This document shows positions 8,975-17,308 of a DNA stretch of 20,373 nt, one piece after another. The DNA lies in NCBI GenBank assembly GCA_003427395.1, contig BFEA01000188.1:441438-461810 (forward strand), read 5' to 3'. The position numbers and the translations under genes are program-made. This DNA is from Chara braunii. Its lineage: Eukaryota > Streptophyta > Charophyceae > Charales > Characeae. Under the pieces are notes generated by a model. The model was given only the letters and a program-made list of their open reading frames with translations, did not search any database and had not been told where the DNA came from. The first letter of the stretch is position 1. The number at the start of each line of letters is the position of its first letter.

Positions 8975-10149
8975 TTTGGAAAAACGAAGGAGAACAAAAC
9001 CCAGCAATATCTTCCTGGGTCCAAATTGCACCCCAGTCAATTGAAAAAATATAAGTTTGTTGCCAGTGTTGCCAAACATGTAGAGCAATGAGGCAGTTTT
9101 GCCAAATATGAAACTGGTCTTCCACCATGTGCACAAAGGGGTACATTGTGCAGAAACGCAATCATGTTCATCTTCTACTATAATATAGCATCTCCGCTGT
9201 GGGGACTGCATTCTGTATTATTAACCAGAGAAGTCAAACATGCTTCGACACCATTAGAGTAGGTAACAACTTCCAGAAAGCTTTCAGTCTGCTCGGGTTA
9301 ACTTGAATAGCAAATCCTCTGGCTGACCATATCTTTGTTACCGCCCAATCGATGTCACAAGGCGGCTGCAACAATGAAAAGGTGATACGAGCAGTATGTA
9401 CGAATAACGGGAGGACAGTTCCAGGTCATCTGAGGTTGTCCCATTACTCGTCTCGAGGCTCGAATGTGAGATTATTCGCTCATTTTTCCAGACAAAATGG
9501 TCGACAATCAGAATATAGTGTGTTCGAAGATACCAAAAGACCAAGGTTCACTTGGTGAGGAGGGCCCGACCATTCGGCTCCTCACCATCGGTTGCCCTGT
9601 GTAAAGTCGATCTTAACTTTGCACATCCATCATTTGGTGAGGATTTCTTGCTTATCGACAAAGAGGAGCCGAATGGGTCACTTGGTGAGGAGGGCCCGGA
9701 CCTGAAGGTTCGCATCCAAAACACCAAGGGCCCCTTGGCTTCTTTTCTGTATTATTTTTTCAGACTACGTTCGATAGAAAGTGTTGCTCTTCACCTTTCT
9801 CTTTCCAGATATAGCTAGCAGTTGCTCTTTTGATTTTTTTTATAGACCACATGCTGCAATAATGATATGGCATGTTCATACCAGATTTTGGAGAAAATAG
9901 CATTGTTCAAGGTAAGCATGCGTGCAAACAAAGTCACCCCTTTCGATCGGGTCCATATCAGAAATGTGTTATTCACTTTGAGGAGAAAATCATGAGACGA
10001 TTGACCAATATGGTTATCAAAGGAGACTTAAAATCCCACCAATCTGCATAGTATGTCCCATGGTACATGTTGGACTCCCTAGGGTACCGGTGGTTGATAG
10101 TGTGAAGGTACGTTTTTTGTAAGTTTACTGGTGCTTCTGATACTTCTGC
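8975..10149 (-). pseudogene. LINE ORF2 thumb to Cys/His region (broken)
   Basis: Read on the minus strand from 10149: SFAEVSEAPVN..QKT follows the polymerase active-site region as in plant LINEs (family pattern ASGxxVNWxKS). Next come KGVTLFARMLTLNNAIFSKIWY (thumb, about 9925-9855), TASYIWKEKG, VLDANLQVRALLTK (about 9715-9670), KIWSARG..., LLWLIIQNAVPTAEML (about 9250-9190) and EDQFHIWQNC (9126-9093). The last is the remnant of the C-terminal zinc-binding region; its expected upstream Cys pair is partly lost. Frames change several times and stops interrupt it, so no product is possible. Confidence 0.8.
9551..9698. repeat. 20-bp direct repeat with palindrome inside LINE
   Basis: CACTTGGTGAGGAGGGCCC occurs at about 9550 and again 129 bp later near 9678. 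The first copy also pairs with CTCCTCACC at 9578-9586, giving 9-bp perfect arms around 15 bp. On the minus strand both copies read RALLTK. The pattern looks like a local duplication, possibly with an inverted part, within ORF2. Confidence 0.7.
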
Positions 10150-10780
10150 AAAAGAATAAATCACCTATTTTAAGCCGGAGAGTGCATAAAACAACCAATA
10201 ACCCTCACCACAACTTTTTACAAAGTTATATCACGCATGCTGGCCAATCGAATGCAGACAATCCTCCTACACGTCATCCACCCTGATCAAATGGGATGCC
10301 ATTAGGAAAGATAAATTTTGGACATTGTGATGTTTGTCTGTCAGGGAATGTAGTACACTAACAAAACTGAAAAAAATGTGGGAGTGTTGCTTCTCGATTT
10401 CGAGAAAACTTATAATCGAGTAAATTGTGACTTCCGTTTCTTACTTTTGTTAAGACTTATCTTTGGTCCTCGGTTCGTTGCATGTGTCAAAGCCTTTTTC
10501 ATAGGAGGAACTACGAGGCTGTTGATCAATGACCAACTGTCTGGCCCAGTATTCTTGACCCGGTTTGTACATCAAGGGTGCCCTTTGGTCCCTCACCTCT
10601 ATACCATTTACACAGAGTCTTTGCACGCAATGCTGCGTGCAAATTTACGAGTCACTGGACTGCAATATCCGCCTTAATAGGAGACCAAAAAACAAGTTTT
10701 TGCTGAAGACACTTCGCTTTTTCAACTGCCCTTTTTCTTATGCACTAGTGTTAGCACCCCTTGTAAATTAGTTCATAGCA
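10150..10780 (+). pseudogene. Inverted LINE reverse transcriptase segment
   Basis: On the plus strand, opposite to the rest of the LINE, this reads ITYFKAGE (10160s), PITLTTTFYKVISRMLANRM (10192-10255), HPDQMG, LLLDFEKTYNRVN (motif A, catalytic Asp kept, usual A-Y-D altered to T-Y-N), TTRLLINDQLSGPV, VHQGCPLVPHLY (motif B) and FAEDTSLFQL (about 10699-10728). The last is the F/YADD box with the first catalytic Asp replaced by Glu. A frameshift lies between 10677 and 10697, and stops occur near 10154 and 10312. Flipping 10150-10780 restores co-linear order with both flanks, so this is an inverted internal piece and not a second insertion. Confidence 0.85.
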
Positions 10781-12236
10781 TCAGCTCCCCCCCCATCAAT
10801 ATCTGTGCTAGTTTCATAATTTTTCGTGCCAGCAGCGAAGAACATTGACGGGAAAGTTCTGAGGGTATACCATCAACGTCAAAAACGTTGTTAAGAGATA
10901 ACTGCCTTATTGCTTGTCGCATCTCTAAAAATGTAAAATTTGTTTCAACGGTGAGTGTAGCTTCTTCAAAAATACATGTAGGCAGTGCAGGCCAAACATG
11001 TTGTTGAGAGTGGCAATTCATATCCACTTCTTGCAGCCTGGAGGTGAAAAGGTCCGTATAGAATAAAGTGGCATAATGTAAGCTGGTCTCTGTTGTATGT
11101 GCATTAGGCAGTTGGATATCAAAGGGGTTTTCCATTTTCAATATTATAGAGTCTGGCACGGGAAAACGGCCCTACTGAAGTGAAGTTTTGTCATTTTGTC
11201 CCCAATGGTCATCCATTTAAAATCTGCGTGGTTCTGCATTCATTGTTGTTGCAGCTCAGAGACAGTTAGCAACCGGCTCGTTTTCTGCTTTATTAGGTGG
11301 AGCAAGATGGCATCAGGTATAGTTGATCTCGCCAACATATTTAGTGTCTCTTGAAAATCCCGATTTTGATAATTGGCTTTAGTCAAACTTCGCTGGGCCT
11401 AGTCCCGAGCGCGATTAAGGGACGACAATGAAGATAAGACCACATGTAATCTTTTAAATTTTGAGTAGGTTGAGGCATGGTGATGAGACCACAGATAATC
11501 TTTTAGATTGTCAAGCACCTTTTTGACAAAGTGTCGGTCCTTAGTTAACGATGTCGGGACTCAATACAGATCTCTGTACCTGCGTATTTGTAAGCGACGT
11601 TTTTGTGAAATAAGCATTGGTTAATAATATGATTCCGGGATCAAAAGTACATGCACATCTTCCAGCAGTGACATAAGTTGAGGTGAGAGAAGGCAGAGGT
11701 TTATCCTGCTTTGAGAAAGATGGTATGAAGGCATTAACGTTGTAACAATTCAAGCCCGGATAAAGAAGGGTCATGTGGGTAAAGATGATTGTATGCGCCA
11801 GTCCAACCATTAGATGCTTAGAGCGAAATAAGTTTTAAAGCATCTGCAGACGGTGGACGGGGCACTGTGGAATCTAAAAAAGGTTGTTCCACTGTGTTCC
11901 AATCCCCGATGAGAATCAAATGATCCACCTTCGATACTGTACCTGACAAAAACTCGAGAAATAGTTTCTTAGGCCTAACGCCAGCAGGTGCGTACACATT
12001 ATATATAACCCATAACAACCCATCCATTTCAAAAACTACCCATACCCATTTACCCACACAGTTCCAGAAGTAATCAACAAACTTGATTGGAAGGGTCGGT
12101 GAAAAAATAATTGTTACTCCCCCTTCAGTGTCAACTGTCAAGAATCTTTCCACCAAAATTTTTTTTTACTGATAGCGGGTCTGTCAAGTTTTGTTTCTTG
12201 CAGGCACACTATTTTTGCGCCATAATTACGTTGTCA
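10781..12236 (-). pseudogene. LINE ORF2 endonuclease, linker and pre-RT (broken)
   Basis: From 12236 on the minus strand: NYGAKIVCLQETKLD, with the apurinic-endonuclease QETK motif at 12200-12189 (catalytic Glu kept); WVVFEMDGLLWVIYNVYAP; then LILIGDWNTVE at about 11920-11887, matching the GDFN active-site motif with Trp for Phe. The Arg/Asp/Tyr block and SDH motif near 11600-11750 are degenerate. The linker has an open stretch around 11490-11190 (LKDYLWSHHH..., then NHADFKWMTIGDKMTKL) with two stops. Pre-RT (11159-10780) ends VDGIPSEL...MGGEL. The segment stops at the inversion breakpoint. It supplies the nicking and primer-annealing functions of target-primed reverse transcription in intact relatives. 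Confidence 0.85.
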
Positions 12237-12532
12237 GGTACGGCGGTCCACACCCTGCAGCAAGTGTCGGACCTTACGGTCGTGTCACGCACGAGTAAGG
12301 TATTGCTTTTGAGTCAGCGGAGACAAAACTCCAATTGTGCGTGCGAGCCATACCTCTCACGGCTCCCTGCGACGGGACAGGTTCCGCGAGGTACAACTCA
12401 CGTCTACCCGAGGGGTTGTCACCACCCTTACGTAGGCGTATCCTTGTTCAGCTACCGACTCACGTACAAAGGCTTTTACTTGCAATCGCAAAGGTCAGTC
12501 AACTGAGGGTGTTCGCTCGATCACCGTAGTAT
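12232..12532 (-). repeat. Dispersed 290-bp repeat, copy D (inverted)
   Basis: Reverse-complement copy aligning with copy B over its whole length, from ATACTACGGTGATCGAGC (minus strand, near 12532) to GTACCTGACA near 12232. Conserved blocks include GGTGACAACCCCTCGGGTAG and GTCTCCGCTGACTCAAAA. Its 3' end meets the 5'-truncated end of the LINE within a few bases. The A-box-like TAGCTGAACAAGG lies at 12454-12442, and GTGAGT replaces GTAAGT at 12401-12396. Confidence 0.75.
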
Positions 12533-13075
12533 TCGTCGGAGCTCATTTTGGGCATGGTCGTGGGAAAAGTAATCTAACGCGACCGATTTCGGCCGCGCGA
12601 TGCACGAGGATGACACCCATAAATTGTGATCCCTAAATGGGATGGAAGTTAGGTCTGTATTTCAACAGTTTGTGCGTCTACCGCGAATGTGACATGGCCA
12701 TTGTCATAAGCCAACAGGAGGGGAAAAGACAAACAAACAAACAAACAAACTAACAAAAGAAAAATTACGAAGTGACCCGCCATCTGGCAGGCAAAATCAC
12801 CAGAGGAAAGTAAGTTCTCTAGGCGCCCGTATTTGCGGGATGCCACTATTTTTTTTTTTTTTAGATTTTTAGATTTTTTTCTTTTAATTTTTTTTATTTT
12901 TTTTTAATTCGTGCCTGTTTGTTTCAAATTTCAATGAACAGGCTGTAATCATATTAAAAAATAAAAATAAAAAAAATGAAGCACCAGATGGCGGGTAGGA
13001 AGTTGATGGGGACTTAGAGTTCCCATAAGAGGCAGCAGACGCCCGTTTTCACGGGCAACCTGGCGTCGCCTTACG
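12533..13075. other. Spacer with CAAA microsatellite and T tracts
   Basis: No gene recognised. (CAAA)5 lies near 12731-12750 and T tracts at about 12849-12910. Two short hairpins occur: GGCGCCCG/CGGGATGCC around 12820-12843 and GACGCC..GGCGTC enclosing GCCCG/CGGGC at 13029-13056. The second is directly before a GTAAGT at 13076. Confidence 0.5.
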
Positions 13076-13163
13076 GTAAGTTTTTTTTTTTTTTAAATAT
13101 CATTTTTTTTTTTTTTTTTTTTTTTAGATCTCCCCCCCCCCAACATTTTTTTGGTGGACTGTG

Positions 13164-13237
13164 CCCGTTCGTTGTAGAGGAACGGGTCGCAGTCTTTGGA
13201 AATAGTGTCCAAATTTGGCACTCCTATCGTGCCAAAT
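13164..13237 (+). other. Two perfect hairpins upstream of rRNA-like block
   Basis: CCCGTTC (13164-13170) pairs with GAACGGG (13180-13186) around a 9-nt loop. ATTTGGCAC (13213-13221) pairs with GTGCCAAAT (13229-13237) around a 7-nt loop. They sit directly before the 25S-like segment in the same candidate exon. Confidence 0.6.
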
Positions 13238-13250
13238 ATGGGCGCACTAA

Positions 13251-13300
13251 GGAAAGAAGACCCTGTTGGGCTTGACTGTAGTTCAACTCTGTGGAATGGC
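13251..13300 (+). pseudogene. Fragment resembling 25S/28S rRNA domain V
   Basis: GGAAAGAAGACCCTGTTG, then GCTTGACT, TAGT and TGTGGAATGGC follow the conserved eukaryotic large-subunit rRNA segment near the peptidyl-transferase region. Against the green-plant 25S sequence as remembered, 43 of 50 bases match. A GGAACGGG block about 70 bp upstream (13179-13186) also occurs upstream of this segment in 25S rRNA, but there much closer. Sequence beyond 13300 soon loses similarity apart from GGGGAGCTT. This is a fragment, not a functional rRNA gene. Confidence 0.6.
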
Positions 13301-13883
13301 GAAAAGAGGGGGGGAGCTTGTTTAATTCCGAATGACGAGTTGCTCCCTCACTGGGAAAGCAAAAGGTGGGGGAAAGAAATAGAGCGAAATGGCCACGTAT
13401 GTAGTTAGGTGAGTGTGTAGGTGTATGTGTGTGTGTGTGAGTATGATAGCACCTGTTCGTTTTTTTTAACTAGTTGCAGTGTTGGTTGGGTACAGTCATT
13501 CCCTGAAGCATGTGGCCTGGGAAAAAAGCTAGATGTTTTTGGGATTGGGAGACTTTGGTTCCCTTGGGGAACATCAAGGCATATGACTTTTGATAGTAGG
13601 TTCAGATCAAGGGTTCAGGCCAATTCCGAATTTTTGACTGTGGGCCAAGTTGCTGCCTACAATCCTGAACTAGCTATAAGAGTCAGCAACTCTCACACTT
13701 GCCTCGCAGTTGTTGAGGTTGTGATGCTGCTTACTTGCACTTTTAGTGCAGATTGATCTCCATCACATTGCGAGGGGTGATGCCGCTGGTGGAGGTCTAC
13801 AGGGAGGTAGAGAAAGGGAGAAGGGTAGCCATAGCCAGAGGTTTGAAGCTCAATGCCTCATCTCTGGATTAGTGTTGCGGCAG

Positions 13884-13941
13884 GTAAGTTGTGTTGGGGT
13901 TAAATTGGGCGGCAAGTGATACGCTATTGCACTTTTTTCAG
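13884..13941 (+). other. Candidate 58-bp spliceosomal intron
   Basis: The donor CAG|GTAAGT is a perfect match to the consensus. The acceptor is preceded by a T6 tract (ACTTTTTTCAG). A CTATTGC just upstream of the tract could be the branch region. It is short but within the size seen for minimal introns. Confidence 0.45.
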
Positions 13942-14005
13942 TCAGGTCACTTCAGGGGACCAGAAAGCCAACAGGCTGTCATGCAGGGTTTTTATGTCAT
14001 TTGCA

Positions 14006-14027
14006 ATAAATAACTAATTTAAATAAA
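14006..14027 (+). promoter_or_regulatory. Paired AATAAA polyadenylation signals
   Basis: GCAATAAATAAC and TTAAATAAAGC lie 16 bp apart, followed within about 25 bp by a TGTTGTGTG-type U/G-rich stretch, as expected downstream of a cleavage site. Confidence 0.45.
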
Positions 14028-14045
14028 GCAATCTCTTCCTGTTGT

Positions 14046-14560
14046 GTGCATCCGACTTCGAGCGAGACCCTTCAATTGCGGTCTCCGCCAGTCCCCAGTC
14101 TTATGAATTTTTTATTTTGATTTTGAACAACAAAGATCATGCAAATAATAATCATGAAAATTGTGTTAAACATGTATCAGTTTTGCCAATTTACTAATTT
14201 TGAGAACTGTGACAATATCGTCAGAGAACGCAATCATCAAGCAGAGTTAATGCAAATGAAGAAAGACTGACTGACTCAAGCAATGACAAGGATAAATGAG
14301 GAAAGAATGAGAACTCATAATAATCTCAGAAAGTACAGAAGGATAGGCACAACTAGCACTCGTCAAGAGTCCTCACTCATCCCTCTAGAGTCCCTTCATC
14401 ACTCTCTTATTTGGTTGTGCTTGCCCCATGCCATGCCTATGTACCTCATGAGATTGTGGTCTCTGGATGTAAAGCCACCTAAAACCTGCAAGCTCTTAAC
14501 ACTTCCATCCAAGACCCATGACATCGAAATCAACCAAAGCACAGGATTCCTCCCATAGGG
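14046..14560. other. Unassigned spacer
   Basis: Starts with a short hairpin (GAGACC ... GGTCTC, 14065-14087), then A/T-rich sequence. An open plus-strand frame of 91 codons (14283-14558) has no recognisable domain and converges on the minus-strand ORF that follows. Confidence 0.4.
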
Positions 14561-15043
14561 CTAGGAGAAAATCCTTTGTCTAAGATGCCTAAACTCGGGC
14601 GGGTCCGTAACTGCCGCGTAGTCAATCTCTGCAGGTGAGATATACCTTTTTGCACTATCCAACAAGTCACCCCAGTAGGAGCCGTCTGTGAGAGGAAAAG
14701 GAAGTGGAGGTCTTGGGTAGTCCGTGTAGAGTTTGGGCCCAAAGCTACGGATCGACTTTCTCTCATTCTCAACAAACTCCCTGTCTGTCTCCTCTAGGTA
14801 GGAGGTTGTCGAGATCCAGACCGAGTCAAAATGTTCATGAGCCTCATTCCCTTTCTTCACATAGGGTCTCAGGTCATGGATAGTGTCGTTGGCGAAACTG
14901 ATGAAAACCACAAAGACCGTCAGACTCCCTTGCCTGAAACCATCAACACTGACATATTGATATCGGAAAACATCTTTGGAGGCAATTTTGTTGAGACTGG
15001 CAAAAACTGACCCCTCGATCGGGAATGACTGAGCCACACTCAT
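14561..15043 (-). CDS. Hypothetical protein, 160 codons
   Basis: The longest ATG-initiated frame in the window. The only Met is the initiator; an in-frame stop lies a few codons upstream, so the start is fixed unless a splice acceptor (…GTCCCAG at about 15058) extends it. The product is mixed alpha/beta in look, with aromatic strands (FRYQYVSVDGF, LTVFVVFISFAND at about 25-53), an acidic middle (YLEETDREFVENE, about 82-94), a proline-rich turn (PRPPLPFPL, about 109-117) and a basic C-terminus (HLRQRIFS). There is no signal peptide and no convincing membrane helix, and no family is recognised. Composition looks protein-like and unlike the neighbouring chance ORFs, but a decayed mobile-element fragment is equally possible. 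Confidence 0.4.
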   Translation of the reverse strand: MSVAQSFPIEGSVFASLNKIASKDVFRYQYVSVDGFRQGSLTVFVVFISFANDTIHDLRPYVKKGNEAHEHFDSVWISTTSYLEETDREFVENERKSIRSFGPKLYTDYPRPPLPFPLTDGSYWGDLLDSAKRYISPAEIDYAAVTDPPEFRHLRQRIFS

Positions 15044-16502
15044 GTGCAGAGGCGGGTACTGGGACTAATCTTTTGATGAGGGCATTGTCTGATTAATATT
15101 GATCTCAAGGTCAAATGACAATCATTGAATGCTGATTGATTCTGACTGAACTTGAAACTTTCGGGTAACTCGAATGACTGAATGTCGTTGAGATGACAAG
15201 TCACTGAATGCGTACCACTTAGTAGCAAAACGCCGAGAGAAATGCAGATTATTGAGTGACATTTGCTAATTGAGATGCCGGTGAGAGTGTTAGGAGAAGA
15301 ATTTAGGCACCCTTGCGCTCACTTGAGCCTTGCCCTGACCTGCTCCACTGTTTCTAGGGACGAGCCAGTGTCGTGCAGCGTGCCATCGTGGCCATAAAAA
15401 TAAAATACATATTTGATGTACTTTTTTCCTCCGGCCATTCCAACTACTAGTTCTCTTTGAGGCTGCTTATGAGAGTCCATGTCCAGACAAGCTTTTTCTT
15501 TTCACCCCTTCTTCTTATCTCTGCTTGATTTGTACTTCATTACTAAAATCTCATCTTCTCTCATGATTCTTTCCACACTCCAATCCATCAGGGAATAGGG
15601 TAGACTGCAGATAGCTCTGGTGAGCTACACACTCAGAGTGGAAGGTTGCTCTCAGACTCAAAGTTGTCGATGTTAATTAGGATGTCATTTTCAACTGTTG
15701 ATTGAATGCTGATGCTAGCTCCGCCCTGCGGGCGTAAGCCGACTTGAGACGGTTTGACTCACTGACCGGGAATGGTGGAATCGTACCCATACGGGTGACA
15801 GTTGTTGCAAACATTTATGATATCCCTCGCTCGTTTGACTGATTGAGTAATATGGTCGCGCTAATTGTATTTTCACTCATATGTTTTTACTATACTATGC
15901 ATATGATTAGGGTCTGTCTTTTGATACTGTCGAAGGCTCACGTCCTCAACCACATCCCGAATAACACGATGTGGCTCGCCCCAGTCCTACTAGTCTGATT
16001 CTTGTTGCTGTGTGTTAGAACACCCACAAACATTCCTTTTCTTTACTTTCTCCTGCCCTCAACCGTATTTTGACCCTTTCTTTGTTAATCAACTAAAATG
16101 AAATGGTCGGAGAGGACCCATGGTCAGGGGATGTGCTGGGGCGTCCTCATAGTTGGGGCGGACCGAGAGACACTCAGTCTTACTGTCACGGACCAACTGG
16201 AAAATTGGCTGGAAAGGACTCAAGGTAGCTAAGTTGAATTCGAAACACTTTGGTAACAGCCTACCACTAAGCAGGAATGAACAGGCCACGACCAAGCCAT
16301 AACACGATCAGATCACTGCTCCTTTCTTAGTTGGGGCTCACGACCAAAGTTCTTAGCAACTGTTTGTTATTGGAATCCTCAGTGGAGCCAATCACCGTCG
16401 GTCCTTGCTCAGTGGGTACCTGTCGTTTTTCGATATACAGTTTAAAACTAGTTTGTTGGTATTGAGTAGTAGCTTACCCTCCGAGTGGTGAACGGAAGCG
16501 CC
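15044..16502. other. Unassigned spacer
   Basis: No gene recognised. Variants of TGAYTGAATG recur loosely (about 15124, 15134, 15170, 15196, 15697, 15837) without a fixed period. A TATTTTATTTTTAT stretch on the minus strand near 15395-15412 lies about 350 bp upstream of the 160-codon ORF and could be a weak TATA region. Confidence 0.4.
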
Positions 16503-16905
16503 GCCTCTAGAGAGGTACGCTTAGTGCATTGGTTATAATTGGCAGCAAACCACACTATAGAGCCAAAGTACAAGGCACTACTTCCGCCTGCGTATAACTC
16601 CAGGGGTGTTGTCGAACACTGCCCCTAGGCGAGAAGTGCACGATAAACTTGTGAGTTACTCGACTGGTCAAGTGTTGAAGTGAAATAATTTGCACAACCA
16701 CCCGTGCATGACCCATACGTACCATCCTGAGTTGTTGGCCTTCATTCAAGCCGATCCTACTGGGAAAAGATTCACAAGAGCCTAGTGTACCTTTACGTAA
16801 GGTGCTTAATTTGACAGAAGTAGGCGTAGGAAATGTTCTTTTTCCCATTTGAACTTAGTGTTTAGTTTCACTTATCAGGGCGTAATTAAGCGCAGTGCTA
16901 GACCT
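16503..16905. repeat. 403-bp tandem duplication, copy 1
   Basis: Begins GCCTCTAGAGAGGTACGC and ends AGTGCTAGACCTG. The next 403 bp repeat it with 13 substitutions and no indel (about 97% identity). It carries a 97-codon minus-strand frame (16555-16848) that is also open in the other copy, but about six of the substitutions in the frame change residues, so selection on a protein is not supported. Confidence 0.95.
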
Positions 16906-17308
16906 GCCTCCAGAGAGGTACGCTTAGTGCATTGGTTATAATTGGCAACAAACCACACTATAGAGCCAAAGTACAAGGCACTACTTCCGCCTGCGTATAA
17001 CTCCAGGGGTGTTGTCGAACACTGCCCCTAGGCGAGAAGTACACGATACACTTGTGAGTTACTCGACTGATCAAGTGCTGAAGGGAAATAATTTGCATAA
17101 CCACCCGTGCATGACTCATACGTACCATTCTGAGTTGTTGGCCTTCATTCAAGCCGATCCTACTAGGAAAAGATTCACAAGAGCCTAGTGTACCTTTACG
17201 TAAGGTGCTTAATTTGACAGAAGTAGGCGTAGGAAATGTTTTTTTTCCCATTTGAACTTAGTGTTTAGTTTCACTTATCAGGGCGTAATTAAGCACAGTG
17301 CTAGACCT
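16906..17308. repeat. 403-bp tandem duplication, copy 2
   Basis: Eleven of the 13 differences from copy 1 are transitions. In nine of the 13, copy 2 has A or T where copy 1 has G or C, including a CpG site near 17293. The pattern fits cytosine deamination. Flanks outside the pair are unrelated. Confidence 0.95.

Larger units (their letters stand above)
8340..12236 (-). mobile_element. L1-type LINE, decayed, with inversion and nested hAT
   Basis: A single minus-strand non-LTR retrotransposon whose ORF2 can be followed nearly end to end: endonuclease (12236 to about 11550), linker, pre-RT (11159-10780), RT (inverted, about 10150-10780 on the plus strand), thumb (10149 to about 9850), C-terminal region with Cys/His remnant (about 9340-8975), then C-terminus (8606-8340) beyond a nested hAT-like element. 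Without the nested element it is about 3.5 kb. No ORF1 is seen, so it is 5' truncated at the start of the endonuclease, directly against a 290-bp repeat copy. Many stops and frameshifts make it non-autonomous. Its family is typical of plant L1 elements. Confidence 0.9.
13128..14045 (+). ncRNA. Candidate spliced, polyadenylated transcript
   Basis: Three intron-like segments are spaced along the plus strand: 13076-13127 (ACG|GTAAGT...TTTTTAG), 13409-13473 (TAG|GTGAGT...TTTTAACTAG) and 13884-13941 (CAG|GTAAGT...TTTTTTCAG). The last has a perfect donor and a strong polypyrimidine acceptor. Two AATAAA signals follow at 14006 and 14022. Implied exons are 13128-13408, 13474-13883 and 13942-about 14045. 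Neither long open frame (about 13196-13408, 13421-13756) is recognisable, the first ends in TAG exactly at the exon end, and exon 13128-13408 contains an rRNA-like block and hairpins. A non-coding RNA or a decayed gene fits equally. All boundaries are inferred. Confidence 0.35.

Noticed and set aside
10150-10780. Independent second LINE insertion on the plus strand
   Set aside because: Its ends coincide with the missing part of the minus-strand ORF2 on both sides, which a separate insertion would not explain.
10150-12236. Twin-priming inversion of the LINE
   Set aside because: Twin-priming inverts the 5' segment next to a sense 3' segment. Here the flipped piece is internal and both flanks keep the original strand.
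13251-13300. Functional rRNA gene
   Set aside because: Only about 50 bp match, with several changes at conserved positions and no continuation on either side.
15040-15043. ATGA overlap between two minus-strand ORFs as a bicistronic arrangement
   Set aside because: The upstream ORF starts at a non-ATG codon and shows no protein-like features; the overlap is probably chance.
16555-17251. Paired 97-codon minus-strand ORFs as duplicated genes
   Set aside because: They are open in both copies only because the copies are near-identical; about half of the substitutions change residues, and no domain is recognised.
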